From an uncultured Kouleothrix sp. (lineage in GTDB: Bacteria; Chloroflexota; Chloroflexia; Chloroflexales; Roseiflexaceae), in NCBI GenBank assembly GCA_937858455.1, contig CALLYN010000705.1, positions 1-8,065 of the forward strand: a DNA stretch of 8,065 nucleotides. The letters run 5' to 3'. Both the position numbers and the translations under genes were made by a program. This document shows, piece after piece, positions 1 through 5,448 of the stretch (position 1 is its first letter; every line of letters begins with the position of its first letter). The notes beneath the pieces were generated by a model. It had not been told where the DNA came from. It worked only from the letters and a program-made list of their open reading frames with translations, and searched no databases.

Positions 1-1178
1 GGGTCGGGCGCGGCAGGCGCCGGCACCTGCCCGCCGTAGTAGCGCGTCAGCATGCCGATCGTGCGGCTGAGCAGGTTGCCCAGGCTGTCGGCCAGGTCGG
101 CGTTGTAGGCGCGCGCCAGCCGCTCGAGCGAGAAATCGCCGCCGACGGCGGGCGGGATCTCGCGCAGCAAGTAGTAGCGCAGCGCGTCGGCGCCATAGCG
201 CGCGGCCAGATCGCTAGGATCGACGGCATTGCCGAGCGACTTGCTGATCTTGCGGCCATTCGCGGTAACAAAGCCATGCACCAGGATGTCGCTAGGCAGC
301 GGCTCGCCGGCCGAGAGCAGCATGGCCGGCCAGTAGATCGCGTGGAAGCGCAGGATGTTCTTGCCGATCACATGCACGCGGCGCTGGCCGCTCTGCCAAA
401 AGTCGCGGTAGCGCTCGCCGGCGCAGGCGTAGCCCAGGGCGGTGATGTAGTTGCTGAGCGCGTCGAACCATACATACGTCACCTGGCCGGGGTCGCCTGG
501 CACCGCGACACCCCAGCCGCGCGCGCGGGCGTGCGAGCGCGAGATACTGAAATCTTCGAGGCCGCCGCGGATGAACGCCAGCGCCTCGTTTTTGCGCGCG
601 GCCGGGGTAATCCGCAGCCGGTCGCTGGCGATCAGCTCGTGCAGCTGCCCGGCGTAGCGCGACAGCCGGAAGAAGTAGTTTTCCTCCTCGATCGGCTCGG
701 GCGGGGTGAGGTGCTCGGGGCACAGGCCGCCGTCCAGCTCATTCTCGGCGTAGAACTGCTCGCAGCCGACGCAGTACAGCCCGCGGTACGCGCGCCGGTA
801 GATATCGCCGCGCTGGGCGCAGGCCAGCCAGAGCTTATGCACGCCGGGGGCGTGGCGCGCGTCGGCGCTGGTGCGGATGAAATCGTCGAACGACAGACCG
901 AGCGCGCCGTGCAGGGCGTAGAAGTACGCGGCGTTGCGATCGACCAGCGCGCGCGTGGCGAGGCCCTCGCGCTCGGCGGCGCGCACATTCTTCAGGCTAT
1001 TCTCGTCGGTGCCGGTGAGAAACCACACCGCCTGGCCGCGCTGGCGCCTGTAGCGCGCGAGCGTGTCGGCCTGCACATACTCGAGCGCGTGCCCGATATG
1101 CGGGCGCGCATTGACGTAGGGGATCGAGGTGGTGATGTAGTAGCGCTCGCACGCAGGCGAGCTTGATGTATGCTGCAT
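1..1178 (-). CDS. metG: Methionyl-tRNA synthetase (MetRS), 3' end cut by window edge
   Basis: Charges tRNA-Met with methionine in the cytoplasm using ATP. The frame is open from the ATG at 1178 to the window edge (392 complete codons), so roughly the anticodon-binding C-terminus is missing. Class I signatures are visible: HIGH at residues 27-30 (PHIGHA) and KISKS at 310-314. The methionine-site segment VWFDA lies at 236-240. A zinc knob with C136, C139, C153 and H156 has the CxxC/CxxH spacing of the single-zinc Thermus-type enzyme. The usual GTDEHG reads GTDENS here (residues 56-61), a variant worth noting. The start is supported by a good Shine-Dalgarno GGAAGGGAG (1186-1194) 7 nt upstream. 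A strong terminator sits only 16 nt upstream of the ATG, so transcription must enter by read-through of the leader. Confidence in the family is very high; whether this is the only MetRS of the genome cannot be seen. Confidence 0.96.
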   Translation of the reverse strand, partial: MQHTSSSPACERYYITTSIPYVNARPHIGHALEYVQADTLARYRRQRGQAVWFLTGTDENSLKNVRAAEREGLATRALVDRNAAYFYALHGALGLSFDDFIRTSADARHAPGVHKLWLACAQRGDIYRRAYRGLYCVGCEQFYAENELDGGLCPEHLTPPEPIEEENYFFRLSRYAGQLHELIASDRLRITPAARKNEALAFIRGGLEDFSISRSHARARGWGVAVPGDPGQVTYVWFDALSNYITALGYACAGERYRDFWQSGQRRVHVIGKNILRFHAIYWPAMLLSAGEPLPSDILVHGFVTANGRKISKSLGNAVDPSDLAARYGADALRYYLLREIPPAVGGDFSLERLARAYNADLADSLGNLLSRTIGMLTRYYGGQVPAPAAPD

Positions 1179-1194
1179 TGCTAGGCTCCCTTCC

Positions 1195-1229
1195 AAAAAA
1201 AACAGGGCCGCCCATACCGGGCGGCCCTG
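1195..1229 (-). terminator. Intrinsic terminator in the metG leader (attenuator)
   Basis: On the minus strand a perfect 11-bp stem (CAGGGCCGCCC / GGGCGGCCCTG, 1219-1229 with 1203-1213) encloses a 5-nt loop and is followed directly by eight T (1202-1195). This is a textbook rho-independent terminator. Only 16 nt separate the T-run from the metG ATG and they hold the ribosome binding site, leaving no room for a separate metG promoter. It therefore most likely acts as a conditional attenuator rather than as the end of an upstream gene. Its 5' arm contains GGCCGC (1226-1221), which can pair with GCGGCC in the preceding hairpin (1277-1272). Confidence 0.88.
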
Positions 1230-1232
1230 GCA

Positions 1233-1246
1233 ATCTGCTCGCAGAT
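1233..1246 (-). promoter_or_regulatory. Small hairpin between leader stop codon and terminator
   Basis: A 5-bp stem (ATCTG / CAGAT) with a 4-nt loop starts at the last base of the TGA stop of the 27-codon leader peptide and ends 3 nt before the terminator stem. A ribosome terminating on that stop would cover it. Its role, if any, is inferred from position only. Confidence 0.35.
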
Positions 1247-1329
1247 CACGCAACATCCGGCATTGGCAAGCGGCCGCGCGGTAGCCCGCGCGACGGCATG
1301 ATCATGCGCATGGTGGTGTGTTGGAACAT
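1246..1329 (-). CDS. Met-rich 27-aa leader peptide upstream of metG
   Basis: A 27-codon ORF ending in TGA. The start ATG (1329-1327) has a near-perfect Shine-Dalgarno AAGGAGG (1335-1341) with a 5-nt spacer, which argues strongly that it is translated. Five of 27 residues are Met (1, 7, 9, 11, 22); the cluster TMRMIMP holds three of them within five codons, at 1311-1309, 1305-1303 and 1299-1297. That cluster ends 4 nt before a 7-bp hairpin, and the stop lies 17 nt before an 11-bp terminator stem. The following gene is methionyl-tRNA synthetase. Known leader peptides (trp, his, leu) place codons for the regulated amino acid in the same way, so this is best read as the sensing peptide of a translation-coupled attenuator. 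The peptide itself has no recognisable domain. It is too short to be found by ordinary gene callers. Confidence 0.72.
   Translation of the reverse strand: MFQHTTMRMIMPSRGLPRGRLPMPDVA
1275..1292 (-). promoter_or_regulatory. Anti-antiterminator hairpin (1:2) inside the leader peptide
   Basis: On the minus strand CGCGCGG (1292-1286), loop GCTA, and CCGCGCG (1281-1275) form a perfect 7-bp all-GC stem. Arm 1 begins 4 nt after the third clustered Met codon, so a ribosome stalled at Met9 or Met11 would cover it. Arm 2 extends into GCGGCC (1277-1272), complementary to GGCCGC in the 5' arm of the terminator (1226-1221), giving a 6-bp all-GC alternative antiterminator pairing. The pairing is seen in the sequence. 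The regulatory role is inferred, and in DNA this GC-rich short complementarities arise easily. Confidence 0.55.
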
Positions 1330-1369
1330 CGGGGCCTCCTTCTGTGGCGCACAAGCGCGGGCGGCGGGC

Positions 1370-1495
1370 TTAGCGGCCGGGCTGGCGCGGCGGCCGGCGC
1401 GAAAGCGGCGTGCTGCGCGTCAGGGGCTGCTTGAAGCCGCCCTTACCAGCAGCACTCGTCGATTTACTGCCCGGTGCGTTTTTCTTCTTCGCCAT
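1370..1495 (-). CDS. Small basic protein (41 aa), function unknown
   Basis: A 41-codon ORF starting at ATG 1495 behind a perfect AGGAGG (1501-1506) with a 5-nt spacer and ending in TAA at 1372-1370. It starts MAKKK and has 11 Lys/Arg with no Asp or Glu; it is also rich in Pro, Ser and Gly, so it is probably disordered and could bind nucleic acid. It has no Met except the initiator, in contrast to the two Met-rich ORFs on either side. It lies 124 nt downstream of the first leader ORF and 40 nt upstream of the 27-codon peptide, all in the same orientation and apparently on the same transcript leading to metG. I do not recognise a family. It may be a genuine small protein or simply a spacer ORF that keeps ribosomes on the leader. 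Confidence 0.55.
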   Translation of the reverse strand: MAKKKNAPGSKSTSAAGKGGFKQPLTRSTPLSRRPPRQPGR

Positions 1496-1560
1496 GCGAT
1501 CCTCCTGTGGCGGCGTATCGCCGCGGCTAGGTCGTTCGGTTGAATACCCGGCCGAGAATC

Positions 1561-1596
1561 AAAACGGCCGGGGCGCCTGCGCGGTGCCCACGGCCG
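1561..1596 (-). terminator. Weak terminator-like hairpin after the first leader ORF
   Basis: On the minus strand a 10-bp GC stem with a single bulged T (1596-1586 with 1574-1565), loop of 11 nt, is followed by TTTTGATTCT. The T-run is short, so termination would be partial at best. It lies between the Met-rich 35-codon ORF (stop at 1620) and the ribosome binding site of the 41-codon ORF, the position expected for a second, upstream attenuator. Confidence 0.4.
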
Positions 1597-1619
1597 GTGG
1601 ATCGCTATGGAGAGAAGGC

Positions 1620-1727
1620 TTACCCTGGCGACACACTGGCGGTGGGCGTGATCATAGCGGCGCTGCGCATGCGCATCAGCGCATTCGTCAGCTCGAGCAT
1701 GATCATCGTGTCGCGCAGGTTGGTCAT
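1620..1727 (-). CDS. Met-rich 35-aa leader ORF, first on the metG transcript
   Basis: A 35-codon ORF from ATG 1727 to TAA 1622-1620. Six residues are Met (1, 8, 10, 18, 20, 25), with two MxM clusters (TMIML and LMRMR), echoing the TMRMIM cluster of the later 27-aa peptide. The ribosome binding site is GGAAGGA (1738-1744) with a somewhat long 10-nt spacer. A nearer in-frame-shifted ATG at 1736 is too close to the Shine-Dalgarno and would give a longer frame without this Met pattern. The ORF starts about 30 nt downstream of the predicted transcription start. No domain is recognisable. It probably senses Met-tRNA charging or, less likely, is a functional small peptide. Confidence 0.55.
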   Translation of the reverse strand: MTNLRDTMIMLELTNALMRMRSAAMITPTASVSPG

Positions 1728-1763
1728 CGAACGGCATTCCTTCCAGGGTGCTCTTTCGAATTC

Positions 1764-1793
1764 ACTATAGCACGGCGGCGGCGCGCGTGTCAA
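1764..1793 (-). promoter_or_regulatory. Sigma-70-type promoter for the metG leader transcript
   Basis: On the minus strand a perfect -35 TTGACA (1793-1788), an 18-nt spacer and a -10 TATAGT (1769-1764, five of six to consensus). Transcription would start near 1757. This gives a leader of about 580 nt before metG containing three small ORFs and two terminator-like hairpins. It is the best promoter I can see in the window, and nothing comparable lies between it and metG. Confidence 0.75.
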
Positions 1794-1992
1794 CCAATGC
1801 GGCTACGACCTTTGGATGATCTTTGGCGATCATTTTGTAATCATGCCGCGCGGCACTCGATCGCCACAGCAAGGGCTTTTTTGCCTAGTATAGAGAGTGT
1901 CACGGGTGCGGGTGGCCACGTACGCCACCGCGCGGGCTATATAGGCTTTATTGGTAATTGAGCCTGCGTCAGCATGGTACTGCGCCATCTTG

Positions 1993-2035
1993 TGTATGCG
2001 GTTTTTCCGCGCTGCGCACTGAAAAACCGCATACA
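1993..2035. repeat. Perfect 15-bp inverted repeat with 13-nt loop
   Basis: TGTATGCGGTTTTTC (1993-2007) is exactly complementary in reverse to GAAAAACCGCATACA (2021-2035), separated by a 13-nt GC-rich loop. No T-run follows on either strand, so it is not a standard terminator. It lies about 180 bp upstream of the cyclase start codon. It could be an operator, an mRNA leader structure or a remnant of a mobile-element end; none can be chosen from the sequence alone. Confidence 0.8.
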
Positions 2036-2151
2036 ACACACAACGATAGTACCGCTCTGCCGAAGGCCGAGCACGCCAACTGCGTAAGGCCTCATTGGAA
2101 TAAAAGTGGTGGGAGTTTGGGGCCGCAGGCTCCAAGAAGCTTCTCGAGACG

Positions 2152-2172
2152 CGGAGGGGCAAAGCCACTCCG
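2152..2172 (+). promoter_or_regulatory. Hairpin in the presumed 5' leader of the cyclase gene
   Basis: CGGAG pairs with CTCCG, then after a G-A mismatch GGC pairs with GCC closing an AAA loop, giving 8 bp in total. It ends 41 nt before the cyclase ATG. The GCAAAGCC string recalls part of c-di-GMP riboswitches, but the rest of that fold is not present, so only a hairpin is claimed. Confidence 0.35.
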
Positions 2173-2213
2173 GCCACGCTATCTCCGATGAAGCCGAATA
2201 CAAGGAACCAACA

Positions 2214-3821
2214 ATGGAAGCAGCATCAGAATGGTCGAGCGGCCATCGCTCCGAGCAGATCCGGCTGCGGCAGGCGCTTGTCGTTAGCGTCGGCTTTTGC
2301 CTGGTGCTCGGCGGTTTCAGGCTGTTCCAGCCGCAGCCGTCGCCCGAGGCGGCGCTGTGGCTTGGCTACGCCGGCTGTATTTTATACGCGCAGCGGCGGC
2401 TACGCTACCGCCAGATCGGCCGCTCGATCGTGATTGTCGGCGTGGCGGCGCTGGCGGCCGGCCTGGTTTCGGCGCTGGCGCTGGCGGTAGCGCGGCCCGA
2501 GCTGCTGGCGGTGCCGCTGGCGCTGCCGATGCTGGCGCTGCTGTACACGCCGCAGCCGTCGCTGCGGCGCGTGCTGCTGATCATGCAGGTGGTGGCGGGG
2601 CTGCTGCTGAGCCTGGCCGCGCGGCTGCCGCTAGGGCTACAGCCGTACGCGGCGCTGCTATTCACGGGCATGGCCGCGACCGAGCTAGCCCTGCTGCTGT
2701 GGCTGCTGACGCGGCGCCAGACCAAGCTACTGGGCATGCTGGCCGAGGCGCGCGCCAGCAACGCCCGGCTTCAGCGCGCATACGAGCAGCTCGAGGCCGA
2801 GATGCAGGCGCGCACCGAGGCGCTCCACGAGACCGAGGCGCGCATCCGAGCAATGAACCAGCAGCTCTCGCAGAATGTGAGCGAGCTGCAGCAGCACGCC
2901 TACGAGCTGGCGGTGCTGAGCGACCTGAACGACTCGATCCAGGCGTGTGTCTCGACCACCGACGCCTACACGGTGATCATCGCGACGCTCGAGCGGCTGT
3001 TCCCCGAGGGCAGCGGCGCGCTCGAGATCGCGGCAGACGACCAGAGCACGCTCGAGGTTGTGGGCAGCTGGGGCCAGCCAGCCGGCCCGGCCAGCGCCAC
3101 GCGGGCGCTGCGGGTGCCGCTGATCGCGCGCGGCACGGCGTTCGGCGTGCTCTCGCTCGACGGCGGCCCCGAGCAGGCATCCGACGCGCGCCAGCACCTG
3201 GTGTTCACGATCGCGCGCCAGATCGAGCTGTCGCTGGCGAACCTACGCCTGCAGGAGAAGCTACGCCACCAGTCGATCCGCGACCCGCTGACCGGCCTGT
3301 TCAACCGGCGCTACATGGAAGAGTCGTTTGAGCGCGAGGTGAGCCGGGCCAGCCGCAGCGGCTACCCGATCGGCGTGCTGATGCTCGACATCGACCACTT
3401 CAAGCACTTCAACGACACATTCGGCCACGACGCGGGCGACATGCTGCTGCGCGAGGTTGGCGCCGCGCTCCAGGCGGGGGTGCGCGCCGGCGATATTGTG
3501 TGCCGCTACGGCGGCGAAGAGTTCACGATCATTATGCCGGCCACAACCCGCGAGAAGCTGCTCGAGCGCGCCGAGCAGCTGCGCGAGATCGTCAAGCAGA
3601 TGCAGATCGTGTACCTCGGCGAGCCGCTTGGCGCGATTACGATCTCGGCGGGCGCGGCGCTGCTGCCGGCCCACGGCCCAAACCCGCGCGCCGTGCTTGG
3701 CAACGCCGACGCGGCGCTGTACCGCGCCAAGCACAACGGCCGCGACCAGGTGATCGAGGCGCAGATCGACCAGGACGAGGGCGTCGTAGACACGGCCGGT
3801 TTGCCGGGCGCCGCCGGCTAG
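2214..3821 (+). CDS. Membrane-anchored GAF-GGDEF diguanylate cyclase
   Basis: Makes cyclic di-GMP from two GTP at the inner face of the membrane. The product is 535 aa. The N-terminus (about 19-166) has roughly five to six hydrophobic segments that I do not assign to a named sensor family. A coiled coil follows (about 172-230), then a GAF-like domain (about 232-345), then the GGDEF domain (about 350-515). In the latter, DPLTGLFNRRY opens the domain (357-367), D392 in MLDIDHFK is the metal ligand, and GGEEF is intact at 433-437. RAGD at 424-427 sits exactly five residues before GGEEF and is a complete RxxD inhibitory site, so product feedback is expected. There is no EAL or HD-GYP domain. The ATG at 2214 was chosen for its AAGGA (2202-2206) 7 nt upstream; the frame stays open to 2106 but that extension has no ribosome binding site and is not membrane-like. 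The stop overlaps that of the convergent protease gene by 4 bp. Confidence 0.93.
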   Translation: MEAASEWSSGHRSEQIRLRQALVVSVGFCLVLGGFRLFQPQPSPEAALWLGYAGCILYAQRRLRYRQIGRSIVIVGVAALAAGLVSALALAVARPELLAVPLALPMLALLYTPQPSLRRVLLIMQVVAGLLLSLAARLPLGLQPYAALLFTGMAATELALLLWLLTRRQTKLLGMLAEARASNARLQRAYEQLEAEMQARTEALHETEARIRAMNQQLSQNVSELQQHAYELAVLSDLNDSIQACVSTTDAYTVIIATLERLFPEGSGALEIAADDQSTLEVVGSWGQPAGPASATRALRVPLIARGTAFGVLSLDGGPEQASDARQHLVFTIARQIELSLANLRLQEKLRHQSIRDPLTGLFNRRYMEESFEREVSRASRSGYPIGVLMLDIDHFKHFNDTFGHDAGDMLLREVGAALQAGVRAGDIVCRYGGEEFTIIMPATTREKLLERAEQLREIVKQMQIVYLGEPLGAITISAGAALLPAHGPNPRAVLGNADAALYRAKHNGRDQVIEAQIDQDEGVVDTAGLPGAAG

Positions 3822-5245
3822 CGCGCCGCGCCGAGCAGCGCGAGCGCGGCTTTGATCTGCGGGTCGTCGATCGGCTCGAAGCGCCACCACTGGGCGCGCA
3901 CCTCGCGGTCGGGGCGCACGCCCACATCCTCGATCAGGCTGCCGTCGGGCAGGCGGTAGGCGTACTCGGCCAGCCACAAGCGCGAGCCGTCGTCGAAGTT
4001 GTGCAGCACTAGGTTCTCGGTGTTGCCGGCAGTGGTGGCGCCAACCAGGCGGCCGCGCCCGCGCACGCGCATGCCGGCCGCGAACATCTCGGCGGCGCTG
4101 GCAGTGCCCTCGTTGATCAGCACCACAATCGGCAGATCGGCAAAGCCCGGCACCACCTCGCCACCGGGGATCGCCAAGTCGCTGCGGCTGCGGCGGCTGG
4201 CGCTGCTGCCGATCGAGCCGCCGTCGATGAACAGCGCCAATGTCTCGAGCATCACCTCGATATAGCCGCCGCCGTTGTCGCGCACGTCGACGATCAGGCC
4301 GCTGAGCGCCCCGCCGGCCAGCAGGTCGTCGAGCCGATCGCGCACGAGCGTGACCAGGTCTTCGCGGTCGAACGATTCAATCGCCAGCACGCCCACGCGC
4401 GTGCCGGGCAGGCGCGCGGCCTCGACCGGTGGAAACGCGTCGCCGGGGATGACCTGGCGCGTCACCGTCACGTCGCGCGGCGCTTCGCCGCGCGTGCGCA
4501 CCGTCAGCACCACGGTGGTGCCCGGGTCGCCGCGCACGGCGCCCTCGGGGCCGGCGCTGCCGAAGCTGGCGGTATCGCTGATCGGCACGCCGCCGATCGC
4601 CACAATCACGTCGCGCAGGCGCACGCCGGCCATGTCGGCCGGCCCCCCCGGCGCGAGCCGCGTCACCAGCGCGCCGGCCGGGTCGTCGCGGATCGTCACG
4701 CCAATGCCGCCATAGGTAAGCACGCCCGTCGAGCGCGCGGCCTCCTCGGCAACCTCCTGCGGCGTCTCGAAGCGGGTATGGTCGTCGCCCAGCCGGTCGA
4801 TCATCTGGCTCAGCAGGGCATAAAACGCCGCAGGGTCGTCGGCGGCGGCCACTTTGGGGGCGTACTCATCGTGGATGGCGGCCCAGTTAAGCCCGCGGTA
4901 GTTGGGGTACAGGTAGCGCTGGCGCACGAGATCCCACAGGCGCTCAAAGATCCGCGCGCGCTCGTCGGCGCTAAGCGGCGCCAGCGTAGCCGTCGGCGAG
5001 AGCTGGGCGAGCGTGGGGGTGGGCGGCGGCGTGGGGCTTGGGGCCAGCGTGGGGCTTGGGGCCGGCGTGGCGCTGGGCGGCTGGGTTGCTGCGGGCAGGG
5101 GGCTAGGCAGCACTGCGGCGCCGGCAGCGGTGCTGGCCGGCACGGTGGTGCTGGTGCTTACAGAAGGCAGCGCAGGCGCGGCACACTGCGTCAGCAGCGC
5201 TACAGCCATCGCGAGCGCAAAGCAGCGCGCGAGCGTTCGGTTCAT
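3818..5245 (-). CDS. S41-family lipoprotein protease with PDZ domain
   Basis: A predicted exported C-terminal-processing-type protease of 475 aa. A signal peptide (1-20) ends in LLTQC with Cys21 as likely lipid attachment site, although Gln at -1 is unusual for a lipobox. Residues about 25-90 are a Pro/Ser/Thr/Ala linker with PTPxP-like repeats, presumably spanning the cell wall or reaching from the membrane. Then come a helical N-domain containing LGDDHTRF (H156), a PDZ domain (about 172-262, starting GGIGVTI), and the S41 core (about 280-450). The nucleophile is S383 in NEGTASAAEMF. The Lys of classical CtpA/Prc enzymes, 25 residues later in GKG, is Asn408 (TTAGNTE), so a tricorn-like Ser-His-Glu mechanism with H156, and possibly E439 in IEDVGVRPD, is more likely. 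The start at 5245 has AGAAAGG 7 nt upstream. The substrate is unknown. The stop shares CTAG with the cyclase stop. Confidence 0.9.
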   Translation of the reverse strand: MNRTLARCFALAMAVALLTQCAAPALPSVSTSTTVPASTAAGAAVLPSPLPAATQPPSATPAPSPTLAPSPTPPPTPTLAQLSPTATLAPLSADERARIFERLWDLVRQRYLYPNYRGLNWAAIHDEYAPKVAAADDPAAFYALLSQMIDRLGDDHTRFETPQEVAEEAARSTGVLTYGGIGVTIRDDPAGALVTRLAPGGPADMAGVRLRDVIVAIGGVPISDTASFGSAGPEGAVRGDPGTTVVLTVRTRGEAPRDVTVTRQVIPGDAFPPVEAARLPGTRVGVLAIESFDREDLVTLVRDRLDDLLAGGALSGLIVDVRDNGGGYIEVMLETLALFIDGGSIGSSASRRSRSDLAIPGGEVVPGFADLPIVVLINEGTASAAEMFAAGMRVRGRGRLVGATTAGNTENLVLHNFDDGSRLWLAEYAYRLPDGSLIEDVGVRPDREVRAQWWRFEPIDDPQIKAALALLGAAR

Positions 5246-5448
5246 AGGCGGGCCTTTCTGCCAGGGGCAGGCACGGCCACCATGATACCATAGCGCGGCG
5301 GTGGCACCGAAACTGCTATCGGCGATCTAGGCCGGCCTCAACGTCGCCGCCGGCCTCCAGCCCCCACCAGGGGCAGGCGGCGAGAGCAAGGAGTGCCGGA
5401 CTCTGACGGCACCCCGGCGTTCATCGCCGCACGGCGCGCCACGATCGA
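5246..5448. other. Divergent intergenic region, protease / permease
   Basis: About 200 bases between two divergent start codons. An AT-richer patch on the minus strand (TATGGTATCAT, around 5282-5292) could include a -10 for the protease gene, but no good -35 accompanies it. A 12-bp direct repeat CCAGGGGCAGGC occurs at 5261 and 5367, possibly by chance. No convincing plus-strand promoter was found. Confidence 0.35.

Larger units (their letters stand above)
1794..2213. other. Gene-free interval between the divergent metG leader and cyclase gene
   Basis: About 420 bases, lower in GC than the flanks, with no convincing gene on either strand. It holds a 6-bp inverted repeat with a 6-nt loop (ATGATC / GATCAT near 1814-1831), a perfect 15-bp inverted repeat (1993-2035), a 10-bp palindrome AGAAGCTTCT (2135-2144) and a hairpin close to the cyclase start (2152-2172). 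I could not find a convincing plus-strand promoter for the cyclase gene. Confidence 0.6.

Noticed and set aside
276..1166. Long plus-strand reading frame of 296 codons
   Set aside because: It lies antisense over metG, whose minus-strand frame shows HIGH, KISKS and zinc motifs. Long shadow frames are expected at this GC content.
1275..1292. T-box antiterminator motif upstream of metG
   Set aside because: The minus strand reads GGGCTACCGCG, resembling the end of the T-box consensus GGTGGNACCGCG, but the TGG that must pair with the tRNA NCCA end is absent and no Stem I features are seen. The string is explained by the 7-bp hairpin.
1830..2177. 115-codon minus-strand reading frame in the gene-free interval
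   Set aside because: It has no ribosome binding site and no recognisable domain, crosses the perfect inverted repeat, and its composition is unlike the coding regions nearby.
2120..2215. c-di-GMP-I (GEMM) riboswitch in front of the diguanylate cyclase
   Set aside because: A GCAAAGCC...CCGGCC string is present, but the GAAA tetraloop helix and receptor helix are missing and the AAA is the loop of a simple hairpin.
5261..5378. 12-bp direct repeat CCAGGGGCAGGC at 5261 and 5367
   Set aside because: In a GC-rich 8-kb window a 12-bp match is expected about once or more by chance, and the copies have no consistent position relative to a promoter.
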